Positions 44,523 to 53,377 of a DNA stretch of 64,000 nt are shown here, piece by piece. A model generated the notes under the pieces. The model saw only the letters and a list, made by a program, of their open reading frames with translations. It was not told the DNA's origin and searched no databases. Numbering within the stretch: position 1 is the stretch's first letter; each line of letters opens with the position of its first letter. The DNA comes from JAMWDF01 sp964645405 (GTDB taxonomy: Bacteria > Ratteibacteria > UBA8468 > B48-G9 > DSTR01): contig CAZYCA010000034.1 in NCBI GenBank assembly GCA_964645405.1, forward strand, positions 62,001 to 126,000, written 5' to 3'. A program made the translations under genes and the position numbers.

Positions 44523-46038
44523 ATGAAAACTAACAGGCAGAACACCAGGGCTACAAAAAAACCGAATGTACTCTGGGTTATGACTGACCAGTGCCGGGCT
44601 GATTGTTTGGGATTTATGAGAAATAAGGTTGTGCAAACTCCAAATATTGATAAAATCGCCCGGCAGGGTATTGTTTTTCACCAATGCCTTCTGTCAAAGT
44701 CCTGTTTGCATGGCATCCAGAGCCAGTTTATTCACAGGAAGGTATCCTTCTTCTATCAAAATAAGAGGGATGGGTGTCTTGCCACCTTCGGAAACAACCT
44801 TTCCAGAATTTTTAAGGTCCCATGGATACCACACGGCTTGCTCTGGTAAGCTTCATTTCACTCCAGAACAGTACACCAGAAACCAGCTGGGAAGTGATAT
44901 TCCAGTAGTTGACTGGAAGAGATTCGCCAGAGATGCCCGGCTAATTCTTATCCCGGATAACCCGCTTAAAGAAAATTACACTTTTCAAGAATACGTGGGT
45001 TGCGAGGACATACTGCCTGGTAATTATCACTCCTGGCTGGAAAAAAATTTTCCTGAACTGAAAAACAGGCAGGTTAAACCACTGACTGATAAAGGACCTG
45101 GAGACCTCTAGGTGTCACCCTATCCTTCCTGCGCCCATCCAACAACATTTATTGCCGGGCAGGCAGAAAACTTTATCAGAAAATTCCAAAATAAAAATCC
45201 CTGGTTTGTATTCTGTTCCTTTATGGCACCTCACCACCCGTTTGAAGCCCCCCAAGAGCAGATTGACCGGTATGAACTGGGAAGTATACCGCTACCTGAT
45301 TATAAGCAAGGAGTGGAAAAACAGTTTATTCCACCTCCTGCCTCAGAGGCAATTGGCATAGGGGAGAAATACCCGCAATGGGTGCAAAGAAAGATTATTC
45401 AGCATTATTTTGCCAGCATCAGTCTGGTAGATGATTGTGTGGGAAAACTCATAAGAACGCTGGAACAAACAGGTCAAATTGAAAACACCGTCATTGTTTC
45501 CACCTCCGACCATGGCCAGTTTCTTGGAAACCATGGGCTTTTACGAAAACCTTCCCTTCATTATGATGAGTTACTGAGGGTTCCCCTGGTGATAAAATTG
45601 CCAGGTAGCTTTTGTGCTGGCAGGAAAATTGACGGATTGGTGGAACTGGTTGATGTTTATCCTACACTGGCTGGTTTTCTTGGATTAGCTGTAAATTCGG
45701 GAGTTCAGGGTACAGACTGGTCAGAAAATATTATTGCAGGTGTCGGGAAAGAAAGTATTTACGCTGATATGTTTGATATAGAACCATTATTTGGTTCACC
45801 TTTCGGTCCATATATGGCTGTAATGACACTGCGGACAGAACAATGGAAAATAAATGTTTATCCCACAGCAGGGATTAGATACGGGCAACTGTTTAACCTG
45901 AAACAAGACCCCGGGGAGACAAGAAACCTTTATGCGGAGACATCATTGCGGCAGAGAAAAGAGGAACTGTTGTGGCATCTGATAAGAAAAATACACCTTA
46001 TATCTGACCCTTTGCCGCTATGTCTTTCCCAGTATTAA
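44523..46038 (+). pseudogene. Sulfatase gene broken by a frameshift and a TAG stop
   Basis: Type I (cysteine) sulfatase in pieces. From ATG 44523 the normal start KPNVLWVMTDQCRADCLG and TPNIDKIARQGIVF is read; at the T5 run 44674-44678 the frame must shift to continue with QSPVCMASRASLFTGRYP, which holds the C-X-A-S-R site for formylglycine formation. This frame runs to TAG 45109-45111, then stays open from 45112 to 46038 with MAPHHPFEAP, VIVSTSDHGQFLGNHGL and a normal C-terminal LKQDPGETRNLY. Sum length matches a normal 500-residue sulfatase. Two separate lesions suggest decay; assembly error is possible. Not secreted. Confidence 0.8.
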
Positions 46039-46074
46039 CAGTAATTATTCCGTGTTTTCTGAAAGTAAATTAGT

Positions 46075-47160
46075 TCATAATTTAATGGTGTAGTTTTTCA
46101 CCCAGGTACAGACTTTTCTTATTGTCTCTGCCTGGCAGGAAGGTGGCATTACACCAGCAGAAGTAATTACGATTCCTCTGTGATGAGGAAGGACCTGAAG
46201 TTCCTTTTCCAGTTCTTTAATAATTGTTTCTGCAGGTTTTGTCCAGAGAATAGCATTTGTCCCACCAATCAAACATTTGTCAGGGCATACTGTTCTTCCT
46301 TCAAGAAGTGTTGTATTTCCTACCGGTGGAGAAGTGAAGGCTTCAAAGCCAGCCACAGGAAGTTTTGCCAGGTCTGGGAGTAACGCTTTCAGATGTCCAC
46401 ACATATGCAGAACAAGTAATTTTTGAGAATTTTTTAATGTCTGACAGCATTTCAGAATATGGGGATAGCAGTAAGCTGTATATTGCCGGGGAGAGATAAG
46501 GGTGGTGGATGTGTTTTCCACCAGATATAAAATATCAGCAGGGCTTTTCTCTGCAAGAATCTCCGCATTCTTCAGCAGTCTCTTCTCCATGACATCAAAA
46601 AGTTCCGCTACCTCATCTTTATAATCAACAAGGAAATAATGACAGTTTTCTATCCCTGCCAGATGTTGCACCCAATGCATCAACGGTGTTGTACCAATAG
46701 ACTGGGCAGTAACTGCCCCTGAGCCAATTTCTCTCAGTTTTTGTCTGGCGCTGGCAAGTCTTTCCTCATCAATCTCCAGATACGCATCTTTAAACCATTC
46801 CGTCATAATTTTAATGTCGTCTCTTGTTTTTATGGGAAATTCTACTGGATGCCAGGACTGCGAGGGTTCGTCAAACTTCATTACTCCTGTTAAATCACCA
46901 TATTTTGTACGGTAGACACACCAGAAGGTCCTATTTTCTTCTTTTTGTTCCAGGCAGGTATCTTTCCTTTTTTCTCTGATAAATCCAGAAATCCATTCAT
47001 GACGGTCACTACCAATCCAATAATGTAAATCCTTTAGTTGCCAGTTCTTAAGTTTTGCTGAGTGCGCTCTTAGATAAGAAGTATTAATTTTCGGCCAGAA
47101 GGGTAATCTATCCAGTCCTTGCAGTTGCAAGGCTGCCAGCCATCTTTCTTTCACAGTCAT
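46075..47160 (-). CDS. UroD-family corrinoid-type methyltransferase
   Basis: 361 residues from ATG 47160, which follows AGGT at six bases and lies after the promoter at 47189-47216; GTG 47184 would sit at the transcript start. Uroporphyrinogen-decarboxylase fold of the MtaA/CmuA branch: start TVKERWLAALQLQGLDRLPFWP, and LHMCGHLKALLPDL with the H-X-C-G zinc motif used by methylcobamide:CoM-type methyltransferases, with a late Cys in MPPSCQAETI as possible third ligand. True UroD lacks this His/Cys set. It probably moves a methyl group to or from a corrinoid protein; no corrinoid protein gene is near. Confidence 0.82.
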   Translation of the reverse strand: MTVKERWLAALQLQGLDRLPFWPKINTSYLRAHSAKLKNWQLKDLHYWIGSDRHEWISGFIREKRKDTCLEQKEENRTFWCVYRTKYGDLTGVMKFDEPSQSWHPVEFPIKTRDDIKIMTEWFKDAYLEIDEERLASARQKLREIGSGAVTAQSIGTTPLMHWVQHLAGIENCHYFLVDYKDEVAELFDVMEKRLLKNAEILAEKSPADILYLVENTSTTLISPRQYTAYCYPHILKCCQTLKNSQKLLVLHMCGHLKALLPDLAKLPVAGFEAFTSPPVGNTTLLEGRTVCPDKCLIGGTNAILWTKPAETIIKELEKELQVLPHHRGIVITSAGVMPPSCQAETIRKVCTWVKNYTIKL

Positions 47161-47188
47161 GACACTACCTGTTACTGGATTCACCTTT

Positions 47189-47216
47189 ATTTTATATTTT
47201 CTCTTGCTTTTGTCAA
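47189..47216 (-). promoter_or_regulatory. Promoter of the UroD-like gene
   Basis: Minus strand -35 TTGACA (47211-47216), 16-base spacer, -10 TAAAAT (47189-47194). Back to back with the plus promoter, 14 bases between the two -35 boxes. Confidence 0.6.
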
Positions 47217-47230
47217 TCCTTATCGCCTTG

Positions 47231-47258
47231 TTGACATCGCTTTATTCTATGTTAAAAT
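47231..47258 (+). promoter_or_regulatory. Promoter of the acyl-ligase/MMPL operon
   Basis: -35 TTGACA (47231-47236), 16-base spacer, -10 TAAAAT (47253-47258). Predicted start near 47265, so ATG 47259 cannot be the start codon and ATG 47298 is used. Confidence 0.6.
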
Positions 47259-47297
47259 ATGAATGATAAAATTTTACTATTCAAGCTGGAGCGAAAT

Positions 47298-48788
47298 ATG
47301 AACCCTGGGAAAATATTGACGGAACTGGCTGGCTCTCGCAGCTCGGACAGAGCCTTTCTTTTTCGGGAAATCTCCCTTGACTTTGAAAATCTATCCAGAA
47401 TTGTGGACAGTTACTGCTATTTCTTTCAGGAAATCGGGGTGGAAAAGGCAACGAAGGTGGGAATTTACCTGCCCAATATCCCGGAGTATGTTTTTACCTA
47501 TCTGGCTTTATTCAAAATAGGCGCAGTGGCTGTTCCCCTGGACAACCGCCTTAAACTGGAAGAGGTGATTATTCTTTTAAGTCACAGTGGCTGCGATTAC
47601 CTCCTTACCCAGCCAGCCAGGGATTTAAACCGCAAGGAATTGATGGCGCTGGTACCAGGACTGAGAGATGTTATCTTCACGCGCAGTGCTGATGATACAG
47701 CCCTTTCCCTGGAGAAAAACCTCAAACCCACCAGGAAATCTTTCCCTGTTACTGAAATCTCAGACAGTGAGCTGGCAGCCATATTCTACACTTCAGGGAC
47801 CACCGGAATTCCCAAGGGCGTGATGTGGACTTACCGGCATCTGGAAAGCCCCTGTGCCACCATGAATTACTACCACTACTTTATCCCGGGAGATATTGGG
47901 ATGTGTGCGGTACCTTTATCCCATAATGGTGGTATTTGTGCTCCTTTGCTTATCCTTCAGGGTATTCCTATGCTTTTAATTGAAAGACTCTCACCACTGG
48001 ATTTACTTCAGGGACTGGTCCAGCACCGGATTACTTTTACTTTTCTGGTACCAACCCATTTTGCTGGTCTGGTAAACCTGAAAGAATTTGAGACTGCAGA
48101 TTTCTCTGCTCTGCGCTGGGTTTCCCTTTTTGGAGCCCCTGGGGGGTACGAGTTGCTATCTCGTTTTCGTAAACACTGTCCGAGAACATTGCTGGTCGGT
48201 GGGTATGGGCTCACAGAATCTGCTGCCCCCAATGTTCTGATGCCACTGGAGAAAATTAAACCAGGTTCAGTCGGTAAACCTGTTCCCTGGATCGAGGTGA
48301 AAATTATTGATGAGCAGGGTAACGAACTTCCGGTTGGCGAGGTGGGGGAAATTATTATGAAAGGCTGGCCTGTCACTCCTGGTTACTACCGGCAGCCAGA
48401 CTTGACAGCTGAAACAATCAAGGATGGCTGGTTATATACCGGGGACTACGGCAGGTTTGATGAAGAGGGTTATCTTTACATTGTCGGCAGGAAAAAAGAT
48501 GTCATTATCGTTGGCGGTTTGAATGTTTTTGCTCCGGAAGTGGAAGGTGTGTTGCGGCAACATCCTAAAGTTAAGGATGTGGCTGTAGTCGGTGTCCCTG
48601 ACCCTGTAAGAGGGGAAGCGGTAAAGGCTGTTTTTGTGACAGTGGACGGAAAACCGATGACAGAGTATGAAGTCACCAGTTTCTGCCGCCAGCATCTCGC
48701 CCGTTACAAGATTCCCACCATTATTGAAACCCGTTCGGAATTGCCGAAAACCGGCAGTGGCAAGGTGAAAAAGGAACTCCTTAAATGA
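47298..48788 (+). CDS. Acyl-CoA/acyl-AMP ligase (ANL superfamily)
   Basis: 496 residues from ATG 47298 (GGAG upstream). Adenylation motifs in order: YTSGTTGIPKGVMW (P-loop), GGYGLTESAAP, YTGDYGRFDEEGYLYIVGRK with hinge KKDVIIVGG, and the catalytic Lys in PKTGSGKVKKEL at the C-terminus. The enzyme activates a carboxylic acid, probably a fatty or similar lipophilic acid, with ATP and then CoA. It overlaps the start of the MMPL exporter by four bases, a pairing that resembles FadD-MmpL gene pairs of mycobacteria, so the product may be handed to export. Substrate unknown. Confidence 0.9.
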   Translation: MNPGKILTELAGSRSSDRAFLFREISLDFENLSRIVDSYCYFFQEIGVEKATKVGIYLPNIPEYVFTYLALFKIGAVAVPLDNRLKLEEVIILLSHSGCDYLLTQPARDLNRKELMALVPGLRDVIFTRSADDTALSLEKNLKPTRKSFPVTEISDSELAAIFYTSGTTGIPKGVMWTYRHLESPCATMNYYHYFIPGDIGMCAVPLSHNGGICAPLLILQGIPMLLIERLSPLDLLQGLVQHRITFTFLVPTHFAGLVNLKEFETADFSALRWVSLFGAPGGYELLSRFRKHCPRTLLVGGYGLTESAAPNVLMPLEKIKPGSVGKPVPWIEVKIIDEQGNELPVGEVGEIIMKGWPVTPGYYRQPDLTAETIKDGWLYTGDYGRFDEEGYLYIVGRKKDVIIVGGLNVFAPEVEGVLRQHPKVKDVAVVGVPDPVRGEAVKAVFVTVDGKPMTEYEVTSFCRQHLARYKIPTIIETRSELPKTGSGKVKKELLK

Positions 48789-51085
48789 AACAACAACTGG
48801 CCCGTTTTGTCATCCGGCACCGAATCTTTTTCTTATCTTTGCCTCTGCTCATAAGTCTGGTAGCCCTTTTACCTCTACGCCGTTTACAGATTGCTACCAG
48901 CCTGGGTGATTTCGTTCCTCTTCGTCATCCTGTCATGGAAGTGCAGAAAAAATTAGAGGCGGTTTTTGGTGGCTTGAACCAGGTTTCTATTGTCATCGCG
49001 GCTAAGGAAGGAACAATTTTTCAGCCAGCAATCCTGAAAAAAGTCTACCAGCTGACCGAAGACTTATACTTTACAGAAGGGGTGAATATCTCCCGCATCA
49101 ATGGCCTGGCTGCGCATAAAATGCGCCGTATCCAGGCTGACGAGACAGGGTTTAAGATTGAACGGTTGATGCCACAAGTACCAGAAACACCCGCAGAAGT
49201 AATCAGACTACAGGAGACTGTCAAGAGAAATCCCATGGTTTACGGCGTTTTTGTTTCTAAGGACCTGACCTCTACCCTTATCCAGGCAGACTTTTTCTCA
49301 GGTATTGCGTCCGGAAAAATCTTTGAGAAAGTGAGAAGCCTGGCAGCATCCATTTCCGGCCCGGAAATAGAAGTTTACTACTCCGGCCGACCTATTCTGG
49401 AGGGCTGGCTGGACTTTTATCTTCCGAAAATGGGCCACCTTTTTATTCTTTCACTGGTTATTTTAGCAGGCTTACTTTATCTTTCTTTCCATTCCAAAAG
49501 AGGAGTAATTATCCCTCTTCTCAGTGGTCTGATGGCCAGCCTCTGGGGATTGAGCTGCCTGGCTATAGCTGGATATAGCCTTTCACCATCCACCATCCTG
49601 GTACCTTTTCTGGTACTGGCTCTCGGCGTCAGTCATAGTGTGCAGTTTTTGAAAAGATACTACGAGGAGGCAAAAAAGTCTTCTCACCGGTACCAGACTG
49701 GAGAAAAAGTTCTCTCTTCCCTATGGATTCCGGGTTCTATTTCCTTGCTGACCGATGGTGCGGGTTTTCTGACTCTTTTATTTATCCCGTTTCGTTTACT
49801 GCAGACAATGGCTCTGGCTGCCACTGTAGGAGTTTTTAGTCTTTTTCTGACCACTATTTTCTTTATCCCGGCACTTCTTTCGTTCCTTCCTCTTCCACCC
49901 GTAAAAGAAATAGAAAAAGAACAACGACCAGGTTTTCTGGACAGCCTGATGGTACACATCAGTAGCTGGATAACAGAAAGAAAAAAAGTAATCTTCCTTA
50001 TTTTCTCTGTCTCTGCTTTGTTCGGAGTCCGGGGATTGTTAAGGTTACATGTAGGTGACGAACAGCCAGGTTCACCAGCTCTTTACCCTGATACACACTA
50101 CAACATCAGTGAGGCTTTTATTAACAGAAACTTTGGAGGGACAGACCCCTATTACATCATGGTAGAGGGTAACATACCTGAAGCTCTTTTAAGCACAGAA
50201 GTTCTCAGGGAAATGGAATCACTCCAGTCTTATCTCCTGCAGCAGGTTCCAGAAGCTGGAAGGGGTAGTTCCCTGGTTGATTATGTGAAAGGATTTAATA
50301 TGGTCTTCAACGAAGGAAAGTTTGAGCACTACCGGATTCCGGAAAAAGATGCCACTATCGGTGAGTACCTTTTTCTTTATTCTATTTCTGGGTTTCCCGG
50401 GGACTTTGACCATGTCTGCAGTCCTGATTTCCGGCATGCCAGCATCAAGATTGATTTGAAAGACCATCGGAGTTCCACCATCAAGAAGTTGTTACTGGCA
50501 ACAAAAAACTGGATAGCAACAAACCACAGGACAAAAACTGTTAATTTCCTTTTTCCTGGTGGTATCATCGGCCAGCTGGCTGCTGTTAATGACGTCATAA
50601 GAAAGAGTATCCCACAGAGCCTGATGCTTGTCACACCGGTAATCCTGGTCACCTCTTCTCTCTTTCTTGGCAGTTTCCAGCAAGGTCTTCTTCTGCTTCT
50701 GCCACTTCTGTACAGCATCCTGGTAACTTTTGGTGTGATGGGTTTTATGGGAGCAGGACTGACCGTGGAAACTCTACCTTTAGCCTCTCTGGGTATCGGA
50801 CTGGGTGTAGACTACGGCATCTACATCCTTGGTCGGATGAAGGATGAGGGCAGGAACAAGGAGGCTATTCGCCGCAGTCTTCTGAGTTCTGGAAAAGCCG
50901 TATTCTTCACGGCTGCTTCCGTTTCTGCAGGGGTTCTGGTCTGGATTTTTTCTCCGGTAAAGATGGAAGCAAAGTTAGGGATAACTTTGGCCTGTCTTCT
51001 TATTTTAAACATGGTGGCAGCACTTTTTTTGCTACCGGCTCTGTTTTCATCTGAAGTAAGCAAGGAAGAAAAATATAACTCATAA
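48785..51085 (+). CDS. MMPL/patched-type RND lipid exporter
   Basis: 766 residues. Twelve predicted membrane helices in the RND 1+5+1+5 order: helix 1 at about 13-31, a periplasmic loop to about 215 (TSLGDFVPLRHPVMEVQKKL), five helices at about 218-375, a short cytoplasmic segment, helix 7 near 398, a second loop to about 610 and the last five helices. Helix-4 analogue LGVSHSVQFLKRY and LGVDYGIYILGRMKDEGR in the second half are the MMPL signatures, with the GVDYG acidic residue for proton coupling. Predicted to export hydrophobic or lipid molecules from the inner membrane. ATG overlaps the ligase stop (ATGA). Confidence 0.92.
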   Translation: MKQQLARFVIRHRIFFLSLPLLISLVALLPLRRLQIATSLGDFVPLRHPVMEVQKKLEAVFGGLNQVSIVIAAKEGTIFQPAILKKVYQLTEDLYFTEGVNISRINGLAAHKMRRIQADETGFKIERLMPQVPETPAEVIRLQETVKRNPMVYGVFVSKDLTSTLIQADFFSGIASGKIFEKVRSLAASISGPEIEVYYSGRPILEGWLDFYLPKMGHLFILSLVILAGLLYLSFHSKRGVIIPLLSGLMASLWGLSCLAIAGYSLSPSTILVPFLVLALGVSHSVQFLKRYYEEAKKSSHRYQTGEKVLSSLWIPGSISLLTDGAGFLTLLFIPFRLLQTMALAATVGVFSLFLTTIFFIPALLSFLPLPPVKEIEKEQRPGFLDSLMVHISSWITERKKVIFLIFSVSALFGVRGLLRLHVGDEQPGSPALYPDTHYNISEAFINRNFGGTDPYYIMVEGNIPEALLSTEVLREMESLQSYLLQQVPEAGRGSSLVDYVKGFNMVFNEGKFEHYRIPEKDATIGEYLFLYSISGFPGDFDHVCSPDFRHASIKIDLKDHRSSTIKKLLLATKNWIATNHRTKTVNFLFPGGIIGQLAAVNDVIRKSIPQSLMLVTPVILVTSSLFLGSFQQGLLLLLPLLYSILVTFGVMGFMGAGLTVETLPLASLGIGLGVDYGIYILGRMKDEGRNKEAIRRSLLSSGKAVFFTAASVSAGVLVWIFSPVKMEAKLGITLACLLILNMVAALFLLPALFSSEVSKEEKYNS

Positions 51086-51097
51086 AAAGGAGGGAAA

Positions 51098-51958
51098 ATG
51101 GCAGGAAGAAAATGGATAATGCTGGCTGTTTTAGTTGCCGGGGTGAAATTACTCCTGGCTGGAGAAGTGCCGAAACCAAAGGAAGGGATGACTGCAGAAC
51201 AGTTGATTGATATCTGGTACCAAATTCAGTACACCAGGTTTGCCCAGGATTACACCAGTAACAACAAGGTCATCCTCATTGACCGGGGAAAAATGAGAAG
51301 GGAAAGAAACGGCTACCGTGCCAGAATAATACTGCAACGTCACGGTATTGATTACAAAGATTATGTTGCCTTTGTCTCACCAGCAGCAGTCAAGGGTGTT
51401 TCCATCCTCACCTGGACCTATCTTGACCCGGAAAAAGAAAGGGAACAATGGCTTTATCTTCCCTCTTTGAAAAAAGCACGCCGGACTTCCCCGGCTAACG
51501 ATGATGACTCTTTCATGGGTAGTGTCTTTACCGTGGAAGAGATTACTTCCTGGAGACCTTCCTACGAAACATATAAGTTAATCGGAGAAAAGAAGTTTCC
51601 CGGTTACAAGTCAGAGTATGACCAGAAGACATATTATGCAGACCAGGACTGTTATGTGATTGAAGCCTATCCCAGAAGAAAGACAACCACCCGCTCCAGG
51701 AGAACATTCTGGCTGAGAAAAAGTGATGGTTGCTGTCTCTTCCAGGAAGTCTACGACAAAAACGGCAAAATCTACAAGACGCTTTTCCGCTCCTACCAGC
51801 TGGCGGGACCAAAAAATTATCCTGCTCAGATTATCATTGAAGGCAAAGACTTACGCACCAATGACATTTCTATTGTGGTCAATGAAGAAATTAAGTTTGA
51901 CCAGGGCTTAAAGGAAAGTGATTTTACGGTAGAAAATCTCCAGAAAATGAAATGGTAA
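51098..51958 (+). CDS. LolA-like outer-membrane lipoprotein-sorting-type protein
   Basis: 286 residues. Signal peptide (WIMLAVLVAGVKLLLAG), then the LolA-like half-barrel found in PF17131-type proteins: MTAEQLIDIWYQIQYTRF, MRRERNGYRARIILQRHGID, TWTYLDPEKEREQWLYLPSLKKARR, DDDSFMGSVFTVEEI, and the closing VVNEEIKFDQGLKESDFTVENL. Such proteins stand beside MMPL exporters in many Gram-negative genomes and are thought to carry a lipid across the periplasm. AAGGAGGG precedes ATG 51098; 12 bases separate it from the exporter and from the next gene. Confidence 0.9.
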   Translation: MAGRKWIMLAVLVAGVKLLLAGEVPKPKEGMTAEQLIDIWYQIQYTRFAQDYTSNNKVILIDRGKMRRERNGYRARIILQRHGIDYKDYVAFVSPAAVKGVSILTWTYLDPEKEREQWLYLPSLKKARRTSPANDDDSFMGSVFTVEEITSWRPSYETYKLIGEKKFPGYKSEYDQKTYYADQDCYVIEAYPRRKTTTRSRRTFWLRKSDGCCLFQEVYDKNGKIYKTLFRSYQLAGPKNYPAQIIIEGKDLRTNDISIVVNEEIKFDQGLKESDFTVENLQKMKW

Positions 51959-51970
51959 AAAGGAGAAAAA

Positions 51971-53335
51971 ATGAGAAGAGCAATTTTAGTACTGGCGATG
52001 CTGTGTCTGAGTTTTTCTGCTGGTGCCTGGGAAAAGAATCAGCTGTCTGTCAATACTTATCTCAACACCGAGTTCGGGTTCCATCTCAACGAACCCGACC
52101 ATCTGATGAAAAAATATACCAGTCTCCAGATTAAAGGCACCTTTGACTTCACGGAGGATATTTCACTTTTCTTCAACCTGAAAAAATTTTATGATTGCGT
52201 CTATGATGTTGCCGGCGAGTATAAACATGGTTCTCATCGTACTGCCACCAATACCGGAAATCTCTGGCTCCGAGAGATTTTCCTTGATTACAAGAAAGCA
52301 CCGATTTTTGTCAGGGCTGGAAGACAACAGGTTGTTTGGGGAACAGCCGATGGGGTAAGAATTCTGGATTGTATCAATCCAGCTGACAACCGTTATGCTT
52401 GCCTGGATGATGCCAGTGAATACCGGATACCTCTGTGGATGTTAAGACTGGAATTCAGCCCGATTACTGATGGCAATCTCCAGTTTCTTCTTATCCCTGA
52501 CCACCAGGCTAATTTCAATGCTGGTTATGGAGATGTTTTTGTTTACCGGGTAGCCAATAGACCCCCGCCGGTCCTACCACCGTGGGTTACTTACCAGGTT
52601 GTAGATAATCTACCTGAAGATGGTTTCCATGACCCTGATTTTGCCTTCCGCTGGCAGCATGTGATTAACGGCTGGGAATATACACTTAACTACAAGTACG
52701 GCCGGGAATTCTATCCCAGCGTAACTGTAAGACAGATTCCCTTTCCTCCACCACCACCACCTAATCCCTGGACACTTTTACGGAGTAATAACTACCAGCG
52801 GGTTCAGATAATTGGTGCTTCCTTCACGAAAGCCATCAATACAGGTAGACTTTCCGGGTTGACCATCAGGGGAGAATGTGCTTACACCCTGGATAAACCA
52901 TATCCAGTAGGTGGTGATAATAACGCCACAGGAAACACCACACAGAATAATTTCTCCTATGTGCTTGGTCTGGATAAGTATCTTTTCACAGACTTACAAG
53001 TCAGTATCCAGTTCATCCAGTCCATCAATCAGGAAGATACAGCTGGAGCCAACCATCTTCTTCACCCGGCTACCCTGGCTCCTATTAACAAGGTAGAGAC
53101 GATGGCTACGATTAAGCTTGCCAAGGATTTCTTCCATGAAAGACTCAAACCGGAAGTTCTGGCTGTTTTCGGTGGCAATGGAGACTGGCGGGTCAGTCCC
53201 AGGATAAGTTATGAGGTCAATGATAACCTTACCATCTACGGAGGAATTCACTACTTCGCGGGAAGAGCAAATACCCTTTTTGGTGAATTTGAGAAATCAA
53301 GCATGATTTATACCGGAGCCACCCTGGCTTTCTGA
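51971..53335 (+). CDS. DUF1302-like outer-membrane beta-barrel
   Basis: 454 residues, signal peptide RRAILVLAMLCLSFSAGA. Alternating beta pattern with aromatic girdles (LSVNTYLNTEFGFHL, IKGTFDFTEDISLFFNLKKF, LREIFLDYKKAPIFVRAGRQ followed by VVWGTADGVRILD), which fits the DUF1302 family, and a C-terminal strand IYTGATLAF ending in Phe. A Pro run (FPPPPPPNP, near residue 260) lies in a loop. DUF1302 barrels co-occur with LolA-like and MMPL proteins; it is the likely outer-membrane end of the lipid route. Last gene of the four-gene operon. Confidence 0.88.
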   Translation: MRRAILVLAMLCLSFSAGAWEKNQLSVNTYLNTEFGFHLNEPDHLMKKYTSLQIKGTFDFTEDISLFFNLKKFYDCVYDVAGEYKHGSHRTATNTGNLWLREIFLDYKKAPIFVRAGRQQVVWGTADGVRILDCINPADNRYACLDDASEYRIPLWMLRLEFSPITDGNLQFLLIPDHQANFNAGYGDVFVYRVANRPPPVLPPWVTYQVVDNLPEDGFHDPDFAFRWQHVINGWEYTLNYKYGREFYPSVTVRQIPFPPPPPPNPWTLLRSNNYQRVQIIGASFTKAINTGRLSGLTIRGECAYTLDKPYPVGGDNNATGNTTQNNFSYVLGLDKYLFTDLQVSIQFIQSINQEDTAGANHLLHPATLAPINKVETMATIKLAKDFFHERLKPEVLAVFGGNGDWRVSPRISYEVNDNLTIYGGIHYFAGRANTLFGEFEKSSMIYTGATLAF

Positions 53336-53377
53336 AAATACCTGAAAGTTGTATAATCAGGGAAAAGGAAGGTTTCT

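Noticed and set aside
45109..45111. TAG as a recoded sense codon in the sulfatase
   Set aside because: A separate frameshift at 44674-44678 also breaks the gene, and the MttB gene gives no sign of pyrrolysine use; decay or sequence error is simpler.
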